A stretch of DNA of 64,000 bases from Ga0077560 sp046330395 (lineage in GTDB: Bacteria; Actinomycetota; Thermoleophilia; Miltoncostaeales; Miltoncostaeaceae): the NCBI GenBank assembly GCA_046330395.1, contig JAXLSS010000003.1:124001-188000 (forward strand), given 5' to 3'. Shown piece by piece: positions 1-8,111 of this stretch (its first letter is position 1; each line of letters starts with the position of its first letter). The notes beneath the pieces were generated by a model, which was not told the origin of the DNA, did not search any database, and worked only from the letters and a program-made list of their open reading frames with translations. Both the position numbers and the translations under genes were made by a program.

Positions 1-473
1 ATCTGCGCGGTGAACTCGTTGCCGCCGAAGTTGAGGAAGAACTTGAGCGCCACCGGCAGCACCACCCAGTAGCCGAAGGCCACGCCCCCCAGGAACAGCG
101 CCGACACCGCGGCCACGATGACCAGCATCAGCCGCCGGCTCTGGTTGCCCACGGCGGGGATCACGAACGCGTACAGCTGGTACAGCCACACCGGCAGCGC
201 GCCCAGGATGGCCGCACCCAGGCACAGCTTCATGATCGAGAAGAACGGCTCGGTGGGCGACAGGGTCACCAGGTGGTTGCGCTCCCGGTCGGGCAGCGGC
301 CGGGTGAGCACGTGGATCAGCTCGGTGCGGAACACGAAGGCCACGGTGAAGGTCACCACCAGGGCCAGAAGGCTCACCACGATGCGGCGGCGGAGCTCCT
401 CCAGGTGCTCCACCACCGACAGGTGCTCATCCCGCTGACCGTGCGGATCCCAGCGGAGTCGTCGTCGCGCCAT
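1..473 (-). CDS. tatC: Sec-independent protein translocase TatC (3' end outside window)
   Basis: Membrane core subunit of the twin-arginine translocase, which binds signal peptides of folded exported proteins. The reading frame runs off the left edge, so only about the first 157 residues are here. Visible are the TatC N-terminus with a conserved HLEELR motif near residue 23, the first membrane helix just after it, a long periplasmic stretch with the conserved F-FSIMK block, and a further helix. The ATG at 473 follows an AGGAGG directly, without the usual spacer, so initiation here is slightly unusual; no better in-frame start is seen. It lies 56 bp downstream of tatA on the same strand, the normal tatA-tatC order. 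Confidence 0.93.
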   Translation of the reverse strand, partial: MARRRLRWDPHGQRDEHLSVVEHLEELRRRIVVSLLALVVTFTVAFVFRTELIHVLTRPLPDRERNHLVTLSPTEPFFSIMKLCLGAAILGALPVWLYQLYAFVIPAVGNQSRRLMLVIVAAVSALFLGGVAFGYWVVLPVALKFFLNFGGNEFTAQ

Positions 474-529
474 CCTCCTGGCTACCGTGCGCCGTCCGGC
501 TGGTCCTCACCGGAGCGCAGGACGCCGCC

Positions 530-766
530 TTACACGTCGCCCGACGCGGTGGCGGGCGCGGCCGGGGCCGCCGGGGCCGTCACCGCGGGCGGGCGGCGCG
601 GTGCGCGCGGCCTGGAGGTGGGGCCGTCGTCGCCCAGGAGATGCCCGACTTGAACTCGTTGACGGCCTTGCCCCAGGTTGCGGGCCATCTCCGGCAGGCG
701 CTTGGGACCGAAGACGATCAACGCGATCACCAGCACCATCAGCATCTGCACGGGAGAGAAGTCCAC
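530..766 (-). CDS. tatA: Twin-arginine translocase subunit TatA (internal double frameshift)
   Basis: Pore-forming small subunit of the Tat system. It starts at a GTG at 766. The N-terminal membrane helix is followed by the diagnostic FGPKRLPEMARNLG hinge and amphipathic helix. After NLG the written frame reads GRQRVQVGHL, but removing one G from the GGGG run (671-674) gives GKAVNEFKSGIS, the expected TatA helix. The original frame resumes if one base is added near 636-638, and continues with an Ala/Pro-rich tail ending at TAA (530-532). The two changes cancel, so the gene is probably intact and the consensus wrong. TatA and TatB cannot be separated with certainty; the short length favours TatA. 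Confidence 0.85.
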   Translation of the reverse strand: MDFSPVQMLMVLVIALIVFGPKRLPEMARNLGQGRQRVQVGHLLGDDGPTSRPRAPRRPPAVTAPAAPAAPATASGDV

Positions 767-844
767 ACCACACCCTTCGCGACCGGATCGGGGTGGGTAG
801 CGTAGCCGCGCGGGCGGCCTCGGACCAGCCGTGGCGGTTGCTGT

Positions 845-850
845 TAGCGT
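845..850 (+). promoter_or_regulatory. Leaderless -10 box for the chorismate mutase gene
   Basis: TAGCGT ends 6 nt before the GTG at 857. This is the spacing of leaderless actinobacterial promoters, and it supports that start codon. No ribosome binding site is visible. Confidence 0.5.
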
Positions 851-856
851 GCAGAC

Positions 857-1138
857 GTGCCACCCGACCCGCAGGCCGACTTCGTGGTGCGTCAGATGCG
901 TGACGCCATCATCGACACGGACCTCAAGCTGCTGCAGTTGCTGAACCAGCGCATCACGCTGGTGAAGCGGCTGCGCACCTACAAAACCGACCAGGGAATC
1001 CCGTTCGTCGACCCCGAGCGGGAACGGTGGATGCACACCTACCTGCAGGCCGCCAACCGCGGCCCCCTGTCGGCGGAGGGCCTGGACCGGGTGTACGACG
1101 CCATCCTGGACCTCAGCAAGGACGAATCGGGGGTCTGA
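857..1138 (+). CDS. Chorismate mutase, AroQ class (type II)
   Basis: Predicted to convert chorismate to prephenate for phenylalanine/tyrosine synthesis. At 93 residues it is the size of a monofunctional AroQ domain. It is all-helical, with the family pattern: a first helix containing the LLNQR element (about 27-31), then VKRLRTYK, then a P-x-x-D-P-E-R-E segment (about 52-60) that carries the conserved acidic and basic active-site positions. GTG start chosen because it sits 6 nt after a TANNNT box. It is transcribed divergently from tatA and convergently to the nuclease-domain gene. No prephenate dehydratase or dehydrogenase domain is fused. Confidence 0.8.
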   Translation: MPPDPQADFVVRQMRDAIIDTDLKLLQLLNQRITLVKRLRTYKTDQGIPFVDPERERWMHTYLQAANRGPLSAEGLDRVYDAILDLSKDESGV

Positions 1139-1156
1139 CGCACCCCCGGGTGGGTC

Positions 1157-1642
1157 TCACCCCGCGAAGTCCTCGGGGTTGACGTCCTCCAGGAAGGCCT
1201 TGAAGGCCTGCACGACCTCCTCGGAGTCGGTGGCGGTGGCCTCGTCGACCACGAACCCGTTCTCGTCCAGCACGGCGTCGGCCACGAAGATGGGCGCGTT
1301 GGTGCGAACGGCCAGGGCCAGGGCGTCGGAGGGTCGCGAGTCGACCTCCACCTCGGCGTCCCGGACGCGCAGCGTGATCACCGCGAAGAAGGTGTGCTCC
1401 CGCAGCTCGGTCACCGTGATGCGGGTGACCTGCGCCTCCAGACCGCCCACCACGCTGGCCAGCAGGTCGTGCGTGAGCGGCCGCGGGGTCTCCACGCCCT
1501 GAAGCTTCATGAGGATCGCCGTGGCCTCGGTGCTGCCGATCCAGATGGCCAGGTAACGATTGTCGGCCTTGGCCTTGAGCATCACGATGGGCTGCTTTGC
1601 CCCGATGTCGAAGTTGACACCGGAAATCGTCATCTCATGCAT
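1157..1642 (-). CDS. Bifunctional nuclease domain protein (DUF151 family)
   Basis: A 161-residue protein of the BFN/DUF151 family, widespread in actinobacteria and plants; family members have been reported with DNase/RNase activity, but the cellular role is unsettled. Visible family features are the opening MTISGV block, the W-I-G-S-x-E-A segment (about residues 32-38), a RPLTHDLL element, and the S-R-P-S-D-A-x-A-L-A motif (about 107-116), followed by an acidic C-terminal tail. The start is the ATG at 1642, with GGAGG 7 nt upstream; longer frames reading into the leader are not supported. Monocistronic, with its own promoter. Confidence 0.85.
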   Translation of the reverse strand: MHEMTISGVNFDIGAKQPIVMLKAKADNRYLAIWIGSTEATAILMKLQGVETPRPLTHDLLASVVGGLEAQVTRITVTELREHTFFAVITLRVRDAEVEVDSRPSDALALAVRTNAPIFVADAVLDENGFVVDEATATDSEEVVQAFKAFLEDVNPEDFAG

Positions 1643-1694
1643 CGTGACGCCTCCCCCGGCCCAGGAGCGCTCGTGGCGCGCCGCCTGTGCGGCA

Positions 1695-1700
1695 ATGATA
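1695..1700 (-). promoter_or_regulatory. -10 box upstream of the nuclease-domain gene
   Basis: On the minus strand the sequence reads TATCAT, giving about a 50-nt leader with a GGAGG site before the ATG at 1642. No convincing -35 element was located. Confidence 0.4.
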
Positions 1701-1761
1701 GTGGCGGGCGGGGCCACACGCGCCCCGCCACGTCGGTGCCCATCAGCACGGGGGTTTCGGC

Positions 1762-1791
1762 TTGAGTGTGCGCGGGGCGGGTTGCTAACCT
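1762..1791 (+). promoter_or_regulatory. Promoter of tRNA-Ile
   Basis: TTGAGT (1762-1767) and TAACCT (1786-1791), separated by 18 bp, lie 25 bp before the mature tRNA start. This is a sigma-70-like arrangement. Confidence 0.55.
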
Positions 1792-1816
1792 CGCCCACGC
1801 ACATACGCAGGACCCC

Positions 1817-1890
<74 letters not shown>

Positions 1891-1923
1891 CTCGCACCTC
1901 ACGCTCACAAGGACCCCCCCACA

Positions 1924-2610
1924 TTGAGCAGCGCCAGGCGAGCGGTGGCCAGTTCCAGCGACGGCGAGGCGGTAGACGACAGCAGGCGGTTGAGCCTGTT
2001 GCTGGTGGACGACCATGCGATCGTCCGGGAGGGCGTGCGGCGCCTCATCGGCCAGCACGAGGACATGGTGGTGGTGGGCGAGGCCGGCTCCGGTGAGGAG
2101 GCCCTGGAGATGGTGGCGCGCCGGCGCCCCGACATCGTGCTGATGGACGCTCGGATGCCCGGCATCGGCGGCGTGGAGGCCACGGGCAGGCTCACCTCGG
2201 ACCATCCCGACCTGCGCGTGGTGATGTTCACCGCCCACTCCGAGCAGGAACTGCTGTGGGACGCGCTGGACAGCGGCGCGCAGGGGTTCGTGCTGAAGGA
2301 CTCCGACAGCACCACCCTCACCCAGGCCGTGCGGCAGGTGGCCGGCGGCGAGCCGTTCGTGGACCCGCGCCTGGCGCCCGACTTCCTGCGCCAGTTCGCG
2401 CGACCCCGCCAGAACAGCGTGCTGTCCGCCCGCGAGCGGGAGATCCTGCAGATGCTGGCGGACGGGTTCTCCAACCGCGAGGTCTCCGAACGGCTGGTGG
2501 TGAGCGTCGAGACGGTGAAGACGCACGTCAAGCACATCCTCGCCAAACTCGAGGCGGAACACCGCACGCAGGCCGTGGCCATCGGGATCCGCCAGTCGCT
2601 GATCCGCTGA
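1924..2610 (+). CDS. NarL/FixJ-type response regulator
   Basis: A two-component response regulator that should bind DNA when phosphorylated by the partner kinase encoded next. Receiver domain: LLLVDDH acidic pocket near residue 30, phospho-acceptor Asp in DIVLMDARMPG, the Thr in MFTAHS and the Lys in FVLKDSD. A LuxR-type helix-turn-helix fills the C-terminus, starting LSAREREILQML and continuing SNREVSERL and VKTHVKHILAKL. The TTG at 1924 has AAGGA about 10 nt upstream; GTG 1945 and TTG 1990 are alternatives, the last leaving just the receiver core. Its stop overlaps the start of the kinase frame. Confidence 0.92.
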   Translation: MSSARRAVASSSDGEAVDDSRRLSLLLVDDHAIVREGVRRLIGQHEDMVVVGEAGSGEEALEMVARRRPDIVLMDARMPGIGGVEATGRLTSDHPDLRVVMFTAHSEQELLWDALDSGAQGFVLKDSDSTTLTQAVRQVAGGEPFVDPRLAPDFLRQFARPRQNSVLSAREREILQMLADGFSNREVSERLVVSVETVKTHVKHILAKLEAEHRTQAVAIGIRQSLIR

Positions 2611-4082
2611 GCGCACCGGCCCGACCGCCATCCGGGGGGCTTCCCGGGGCGCTTGCGGCCATCGGCGCGTGGCGTCCCGGCGACGCCGAGCACTTCAACG
2701 AACGGCTGCTGGACGCGGCCCGCACACTGGGGGCCGACGGCGCGGCGGTGTACCTGAAGGAGCCCACCAGCGGCGGGCAGTTGCTGAGCGCGTGCGTGGG
2801 GGCCGCGGTGCCCGCGGTGGTGCCGCCGCCCTCGGCCACTCCCATCCGCCTTGGTGAGGAGACCGTGGGCTCGCTGGTGCTGACCGGCCCGCACGGCGCC
2901 ACGCCGGCCGAGCTCACCGGCATCGCCATCGCCCTGGGGCTGGCGCTGCGTGCCGGTCAGCTGTTCGAGGCCCTCCAGGGCCGCGCACGGGATCTGGACC
3001 GCGAGGTGCGCCTGCTGATGGGGCTGCAGGAGATCGCCGCGGCCGTCACCCGCGCGGGGACCCCGCGGGACGTGGCCGAGGTGGTGGCCTCCCACGCCCG
3101 CCGCCTCGTGCGGGGCACGGCGGCGGCCGTGGTCGACCGCCACCGCGTGGTGGGCCAGGAGGGGCATCCGCGGCCCGTCGCCATCACCGCCGCCATGGCG
3201 GCCATCGCGTCCGGCCACCCGCAGCGGCTCCCCGGGCCCGTGCTGGCCCTGCCCATCCCCGCCAAGGACCCGGAGGCCACCCAGGTGGCGCTGGTGGTGA
3301 GCCTCGACGGCGGTGAGGTGGGCGACGAGGACGCCGACCGGCTGGCGTCCCTGGCCCAGCAGGCCGCCATCGCCTTCACCAACGCGCGGCTGGTGGCCGA
3401 CCTGCGCGCCGAGCAGGAGCACCGCGCTCGCACCTCGGCGGCGCTGGTGCACGCACAGGAGCAGGAACGGCAGCGCATCGCCGAGGACATCCACGACGGC
3501 CCCATCCAGGAGCTGGTGGCGCTGGGGCTGCTGCTGGACGCATTGGGCCAGGAACTCGCCCGGGACGGCGTGGCCGCCGGCCGGGAGGTGGCCCAGGCCT
3601 CGGGGTCCGCGCGGGAGGCGGTGGGCCGGTTGCGCGAGGCCATCTTCGACCTGCACCCCATGTCGCTGCGCCAGCTGGGGTTCGCCGCCGCGGTGCGGGT
3701 GGTGCTCAGCCGCGCCTCCGCGCGGGGCGCGGACGCCGAGATGGGCGACCTGGCGGCGGCCGACCGCCTGGACCACGCCGGCCGCACCGTGGCCTTCCGC
3801 ATCGTGCAGGAGGCGGTTGCGAACGCGGTCACCCACGCGGCGGCGGCGCACATCGCGGTGTCGGCGGGCCTGGACGCCGACACGGTGTGGGTGGAGGTGC
3901 GCGACGACGGGCGCGGGTTCGACGTGGAACGCACGCGCACCGACGTCGCCGGCGGTCACCTCGGCCTGGACGCCCTCCGCGAGCGGGCCTCACTGGCCGG
4001 AGCCGAACTGGTGGTGAGCTCGCGACCGGGCAGCGGCACCGCGGTGCGGGCGCGCTTCCCGGTGCCGTCTCAGCCCGACTGA
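2607..4082 (+). CDS. Sensor histidine kinase, DegS/NarX-type (HisKA_3)
   Basis: Cytoplasmic sensor kinase, presumably phosphorylating the preceding regulator. The N-terminal ~300 residues look like two GAF-type sensor modules with no membrane segment. The dimerisation/phosphoacceptor helix has ERQRIAEDIHDGPIQEL with the catalytic His. The ATPase domain has the N box (FRIVQEAVANAVTHA), the DDGRGF G1 box and a final GSGTAVRARFP strand. The start is unclear: between the end of the regulator gene and a GTG at 2748 there is no in-frame ATG, GTG or TTG, although GAF-like sequence already runs from about 2660. The coordinate given is the CTG overlapping the upstream stop. Either a rare start is used or an indel hides the true one. 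The last 13 bp overlap the convergent parB. Confidence 0.85.
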   Translation: MSAPARPPSGGLPGALAAIGAWRPGDAEHFNERLLDAARTLGADGAAVYLKEPTSGGQLLSACVGAAVPAVVPPPSATPIRLGEETVGSLVLTGPHGATPAELTGIAIALGLALRAGQLFEALQGRARDLDREVRLLMGLQEIAAAVTRAGTPRDVAEVVASHARRLVRGTAAAVVDRHRVVGQEGHPRPVAITAAMAAIASGHPQRLPGPVLALPIPAKDPEATQVALVVSLDGGEVGDEDADRLASLAQQAAIAFTNARLVADLRAEQEHRARTSAALVHAQEQERQRIAEDIHDGPIQELVALGLLLDALGQELARDGVAAGREVAQASGSAREAVGRLREAIFDLHPMSLRQLGFAAAVRVVLSRASARGADAEMGDLAAADRLDHAGRTVAFRIVQEAVANAVTHAAAAHIAVSAGLDADTVWVEVRDDGRGFDVERTRTDVAGGHLGLDALRERASLAGAELVVSSRPGSGTAVRARFPVPSQPD

Positions 4083-4948
4083 GGCGGAGCGCCCAGCCGC
4101 GCAATCGCGCTGGCCAGGGCATTCTGGTCGCCGAACCGCAGCTCCACCACCACGCCGCCGCGGGCCCCCGTGCGGACGCGCACCGGGGTGTCGAACGCCG
4201 CCGTGAACGCCTCCAGGGCCGCATCGGCCAGCTCGGGCGGTTCGGCGGACGCGGGGCGACGCGGGGCCTCGCCCTCCCGGGCCAGCCGTTCGGTCTGACG
4301 CACCGACAGCTCCTCGGCCACGGCCCGTTCGGCCAGCCTGCGCCGCCCGCGGGCGCCGTCCACCATCAGCACGGCACGGGCGTGACCCTCGGAGAGCCTG
4401 CCGTCGTCCACCATGCCCTGCACGTCGTCGGGCAGCTCCAGGAGGCGCAGCAGGTTGCTCACGGTTGGCCGCGCACGGCCCAGGCGCTGTGCCACGGCCT
4501 GATGGCTCTGCCCGAAATCCTCGGTGAGCACCGCACACGCACGCGCCACCTCGATGGGCGAGAGATCCTCGCGCACCAGGTTCTCCACCAGCGCCAGCTC
4601 CAGGCGGTCGCGCTCGTCGGCCTCCCGCAGCAGCACGGGCAGCCGCCGCAACCCGGCGCGCTGGGCGGCGCGCCAGCGACGCTCCCCGGCGATGAGCTCG
4701 TACCCGTCGCCGTCGGGGCGCACCACCACGGGCTGCACCAGACCGTGCTGGCGGATGGATTCGGCCAGCCCCTCCAGCGCGGCCGGCTCGATGCGCCGCC
4801 GGGGCTGGTTGGGGTTGGGGTGGATGCGCTCGACCGCCACCTCGGTGAGGCCCGCGGCACCCTGGGCACCGGGCTCGGGCAGCACGGGGTCACCCAGCAG
4901 CGCGGACAGACCGCGACCCAGCCTGCGGCGCTCGGTGGTCTCAGCCAC
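4070..4948 (-). CDS. parB: Chromosome partitioning protein ParB
   Basis: CTP-dependent clamp that loads at parS and organises the origin for segregation with ParA. 292 residues. After a short basic N-terminus with the conserved RRLGRGLSALL come the ParB/Srx domain with the GERRWRAA motif (about residues 94-101), ENLVREDLSPIE, and the helix-turn-helix around QRLGRARPTVSNLLRLL. The C-terminal dimerisation segment follows. The GTG at 4948 overlaps the parA stop by 8 nt, indicating translational coupling. A candidate binding site lies about 1.5 kb upstream, at 6407-6422. Confidence 0.96.
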   Translation of the reverse strand: MAETTERRRLGRGLSALLGDPVLPEPGAQGAAGLTEVAVERIHPNPNQPRRRIEPAALEGLAESIRQHGLVQPVVVRPDGDGYELIAGERRWRAAQRAGLRRLPVLLREADERDRLELALVENLVREDLSPIEVARACAVLTEDFGQSHQAVAQRLGRARPTVSNLLRLLELPDDVQGMVDDGRLSEGHARAVLMVDGARGRRRLAERAVAEELSVRQTERLAREGEAPRRPASAEPPELADAALEAFTAAFDTPVRVRTGARGGVVVELRFGDQNALASAIARLGAPPQSG

Positions 4949-5714
4949 GGGCGGCCACCTCCTTTGCGGCCTCGAAGTAGGCGTCGGCGCCCGCGCAGTG
5001 CGGGTCGTAGCGGATGACCGGCTCGCCGTGCGACGGGGCCTCGGCCAGGCGGACGTTGCGCGGCACCACGGTGCGGAACGCCAGCTCGGGGAAGTGGCGG
5101 CGCACCTCGGCCACCACGTCACCACTCACCCGGGTGCGCGCATCGTGCATGGTGAGCAGCATCCCGGCCACCCGCAGGGACGGGTTGAGGTGCGCCCGGA
5201 TGCCCGCCACGGTCTCCATGAGCCGGGACAGGCCCTCCAGCGCGTAGTACTCGCACTGCACGGGCACGATCAGCCGCTGGGCCGCCGTGAGGGCGTTGAC
5301 GGTGAGCAGGTCCAGCGAGGGCGGGCAGTCCAGGAAGATGTAGTCGAACTCGGTGGTGAGCGGCAGCAGGGCGCCCCGCAGGATGCGCTCCCGCTCGGCC
5401 CGGCCCGGCAGCTCCACCGCGGCGCCCGCCAGATCGGGCGAGCTGGGGATGATGCGCAGGTTGGGGATGTGCGTGGGCCGCACGGCGTCCACCGCCGGCG
5501 CACCGTCCAGGATGATGTCCGCCGTGGTGGGGCCGTCGGCGGGACGGATGCCCAGCCCGCTGGAGGCGTTGGCCTGCGGGTCCACGTCCACCAGCAGCAC
5601 GCGCGAACCGGCCTCGGCCATGCATGCGGCGAGGTTGACGGCGGTGGTGGTCTTCCCGACCCCACCCTTCTGGTTCACGACGGCGTAGATCACATGCGGG
5701 CCTGGGGGGGTCAC
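4941..5714 (-). CDS. parA: Chromosome partitioning ATPase ParA (Soj)
   Basis: Deviant-Walker ATPase that binds DNA as an ATP dimer and moves ParB-parS complexes. 257 residues. It has KGGVGKTTTAVNLA with the signature lysine near the N-terminus, LLVDVDPQANASSGLG as the A' motif, and FIFLDCPPSL-like Walker B (here YIFLDCPPSL). The GTG start is 1 nt after the rsmG stop. It is in the rsmG-parA-parB order typical of origin regions. Confidence 0.96.
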   Translation of the reverse strand: MTPPGPHVIYAVVNQKGGVGKTTTAVNLAACMAEAGSRVLLVDVDPQANASSGLGIRPADGPTTADIILDGAPAVDAVRPTHIPNLRIIPSSPDLAGAAVELPGRAERERILRGALLPLTTEFDYIFLDCPPSLDLLTVNALTAAQRLIVPVQCEYYALEGLSRLMETVAGIRAHLNPSLRVAGMLLTMHDARTRVSGDVVAEVRRHFPELAFRTVVPRNVRLAEAPSHGEPVIRYDPHCAGADAYFEAAKEVAARG

Positions 5715-5715
5715 G

Positions 5716-6414
5716 CTACGCGATGGGACGGGCCGCGGCCCGTCCCGGTCGGCGCGGGTAGCGGCCGGGCACCTCGCCCGCCCGGCGGTAGGCGCGCACC
5801 ACGCGGCGCGCGTCGGTGAAGGGATGCACGGGCAGGGGCTCCAGGGGCGTCAGGGACAGGGCGGTGGCGGCCACTCCCGCCGCGGCGAGGGCGTCGGGCG
5901 GCAGCTCGGTGGACCACACCACGGCGCAGCCGTCCGGGGCCAGCAGCGGGGCGGCGAGCTCCAGGGTGACCGGCAGCGGGGCCACGGCCCGGGCGGTGAC
6001 GGTGCGGAACGACGCGCGGGCGCGGCGGGCGAGGTGCTCGGTTCGGTCAGCCACCACCCGTACGTTAGGGAGCGCCGCGGATGCGTCCTCCAGCCAGCGC
6101 GCCTTGCGACGCTCGCTCTCCACCAGGGTCACCTCCAGATCCGGCCGCGCGATGGCCAGCACCAGACCGGGAAAGCCGCCGCCGCTCCCGATGTCGGCCA
6201 CCGGACCCCGGATGTGGGGACTGCCCAGACCGGCCAGGCTGTCGAGGAGGTGGCGGTCCACCGCCTCCTGCACGTCGTCGATGGCGGTGAGGTTCTGCGG
6301 TTCCACGCACATGCGGTCCCACAGGGCCAGCAGCACCCCGGCGGTGGCGGGGGTCACCTCCAGGCCCATGGCCGCCGCGCCCCGGATCAACCGGTCGGCG
6401 GGGGGATGTTTCAC
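5716..6414 (-). CDS. rsmG: 16S rRNA (guanine-527-N7)-methyltransferase RsmG
   Basis: SAM-dependent methyltransferase that modifies G527 of 16S rRNA; loss in other bacteria gives low-level streptomycin resistance. 232 residues. The SAM-binding motif VADIGSGGGFPGLVLA is near residue 90, preceded by NLTAIDD and HLLDSL, which are typical of the family, and followed by LVESERRKARWLE. The GTG start lies inside the parS palindrome, so ParB binding could influence its expression. The C-terminal tail is Arg/Pro-rich. Confidence 0.95.
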   Translation of the reverse strand: MKHPPADRLIRGAAAMGLEVTPATAGVLLALWDRMCVEPQNLTAIDDVQEAVDRHLLDSLAGLGSPHIRGPVADIGSGGGFPGLVLAIARPDLEVTLVESERRKARWLEDASAALPNVRVVADRTEHLARRARASFRTVTARAVAPLPVTLELAAPLLAPDGCAVVWSTELPPDALAAAGVAATALSLTPLEPLPVHPFTDARRVVRAYRRAGEVPGRYPRRPGRAAARPIA

Positions 6415-6422
6415 GTGAAACG
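6407..6422. promoter_or_regulatory. parS centromere site
   Basis: TGTTTCACGTGAAACG matches the bacterial parS consensus TGTTTCACGTGAAACA in 15 of 16 positions. It covers the rsmG start codon, about 1.5 kb from parB and about 5 kb from the putative oriC. It is the only copy I saw in the window. Confidence 0.88.
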
Positions 6423-6433
6423 CCCCGCGGGAG

Positions 6434-6913
6434 TTACTCGGCCGGCTCCACGATGATGCGGCGGCGCGGCTCCTCGCCCTCGCTGCGGGTGACCACGTCG
6501 GTGCGCTCCTTCAGCGCCATGTGGACGATGCGGCGGTCATGCGGGGTCATGGCGTCCAGCTCGATCTCCTCGCCGAACTCCAGCGCCTCCGCGGCGGCGC
6601 GCCCCGCCAGGTCCACCAGCGCCTGCTCGCGCCGGGCCCGGTAGCCATCGGCATCCACGGTGACGCGGCGCCGCACCCCGCCGTCCGAGCGGGTCACGAT
6701 CTGGGCGGCCAGGTACTGCAGCGCGTCGATGACCTCACCGCCGCGCCCGACGATGGCGTTGCTGCCCGGGCCCTCGATGGCACCCACCAGGCCCGCCTCG
6801 GCGTCCTCCTCGACCCGCACCTGGGGATCCTGCACATCGAAGCCGTCGGCCACCGCGCGCAGCACCCGCGCGAGGGACTCGGCGCCGGACGCCGACTGGG
6901 GGGCCATGCTCAC
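6434..6913 (-). CDS. jag: Jag/KhpB-family RNA-binding protein (KH-R3H)
   Basis: RNA-binding protein conserved next to yidC in Gram-positive bacteria and linked to cell elongation and division control. 159 residues. A Jag-N-like region is followed by a type-II KH domain with the GRGGEVIDALQ loop (about 56-66) and a C-terminal R3H domain with TPHDRRIVHMALKE (about 122-135). The GTG at 6913 overlaps the yidC stop as GTGA. An ATG at 6907 is the alternative. Confidence 0.9.
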   Translation of the reverse strand: MSMAPQSASGAESLARVLRAVADGFDVQDPQVRVEEDAEAGLVGAIEGPGSNAIVGRGGEVIDALQYLAAQIVTRSDGGVRRRVTVDADGYRARREQALVDLAGRAAAEALEFGEEIELDAMTPHDRRIVHMALKERTDVVTRSEGEEPRRRIIVEPAE

Positions 6914-7845
6914 CGCCGTTTCTTCGGTGGCCGCCGCTTGCGGGCGGGGCTGTTGGACTGGCCACCACCGGCCCGCGGGCGCGCACGGCGCGCCGGGGTG
7001 GCGGCGGTGGTGGAGACATCACCGGTGGCCTCCGCCGGGCCTGTGGCGGCGACATCGCCGTCGGCCAGGGCGGCGGTGCCCGCGGCGGGACGCTTGGCGC
7101 GGCCGCGGGGGGCGTCGGACGGGCTGGGCGCGGGCGTGGGCTTGGCCGCGACGGCGCCCTCGGCGGGGTGCGCGATGTGCAGCCCGATGATGTGCTTGAT
7201 CACCAGCATCTGCCCGGCGGTCCACAGGTTGGTGGTGACCCAGTAGATCCCCAGCCCCGCGGGGAACGGGAACTGCAGCGCCGTGAACACGATCGGGATC
7301 GGCAGCAGCCGCATCAGGCGCCGCTGCGAGTTGGGCGTGTGCGGCTCGAAGGACAGCTCGGTGGACAGCAGCTGGGACAGGCCGTACACCCCGAGCCCGA
7401 TCACCAGCGCGATGACGCTGAGGTCCTTCAGGTGGATGGTGATGTTGGGGATCAGCCACATGAACGACGGGTCGCTGCCGTCGTTGATGTGCTTGGAGAA
7501 GCTGCGCAGCACGTAGTACAGCGCGAAGAACACCGGCAGCTGGGCGGCCATCGGAAGGCACGACGCGAACGGGTTCGCGTTGTTCTCCGAGTACAGCTTC
7601 ATGACCTCTTCCTGCTGCTTGCGCCGGTCGTCCTTGTATTTGCGCTGCAGTTCCTTGACCTTCGGCGCGATCACCTGCATCTGGCGCATGGAGCGGTACT
7701 GCTTGATCACCAGCGGCAGCAGCGCGGCCCGCACCAGGATGGTCAGCACCACGATGGCCCAGCCGTAGGTGAGCCCCAGGTGCTGGTGCTCCACCTTCAG
7801 CACCCACTCCAGAGCCTTCTCGATGGGTTGCAGGGGGCTGATCAT
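6910..7845 (-). CDS. yidC: Membrane protein insertase YidC
   Basis: Inserts and folds inner-membrane proteins, alone or with SecYEG. 311 residues, the short Gram-positive form without a large periplasmic domain. The first long helix has TYGWAIVVLTILVR with the conserved substrate-groove Arg. The cytoplasmic hairpin (PKVKELQRKYKDDRRKQQEEVMK) and the remaining helices follow. The C-terminal ~95 residues are low-complexity Ala/Pro then very basic (ends KKRR), resembling ribosome-binding tails. It overlaps yidD by 4 nt. No lipobox is seen at the N-terminus. Confidence 0.95.
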   Translation of the reverse strand: MISPLQPIEKALEWVLKVEHQHLGLTYGWAIVVLTILVRAALLPLVIKQYRSMRQMQVIAPKVKELQRKYKDDRRKQQEEVMKLYSENNANPFASCLPMAAQLPVFFALYYVLRSFSKHINDGSDPSFMWLIPNITIHLKDLSVIALVIGLGVYGLSQLLSTELSFEPHTPNSQRRLMRLLPIPIVFTALQFPFPAGLGIYWVTTNLWTAGQMLVIKHIIGLHIAHPAEGAVAAKPTPAPSPSDAPRGRAKRPAAGTAALADGDVAATGPAEATGDVSTTAATPARRARPRAGGGQSNSPARKRRPPKKRR

Positions 7846-8111
7846 GCCGCCGGCCGCATCGTGGGACCGTCATCGTGCACGTGGAACAGGCGCTGGTCGT
7901 GCGGGTGATCGACACCGCCGGCGCTGAACGGGTTGCAGCGCAGCAGGCGCCAGCCGGCCAGCACCAGCCCGCGGGCCGCGCCGAACTCCCGCACCGCCGT
8001 CACCGCGTACTCGGAGCAGGTGGGGTGGAACCGGCACCGCCGCGGGAACGCGGGCGAGATGAAGCGCTGGTAGGCCCGGATGGCCGCCACAACCGGTGTG
8101 CGCGCGCTCAT
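7842..8111 (-). CDS. yidD: Membrane protein insertion efficiency factor YidD
   Basis: Small amphipathic protein proposed to assist YidC-dependent insertion. 89 residues. It carries the family signature RCRFHPTCSEYA (about 25-36) and RLLRCNPF (about 54-61). It sits between rnpA and yidC as usual, overlapping both by 4 nt, and the C-terminal tail is His/Asp-rich. Confidence 0.94.
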   Translation of the reverse strand: MSARTPVVAAIRAYQRFISPAFPRRCRFHPTCSEYAVTAVREFGAARGLVLAGWRLLRCNPFSAGGVDHPHDQRLFHVHDDGPTMRPAA

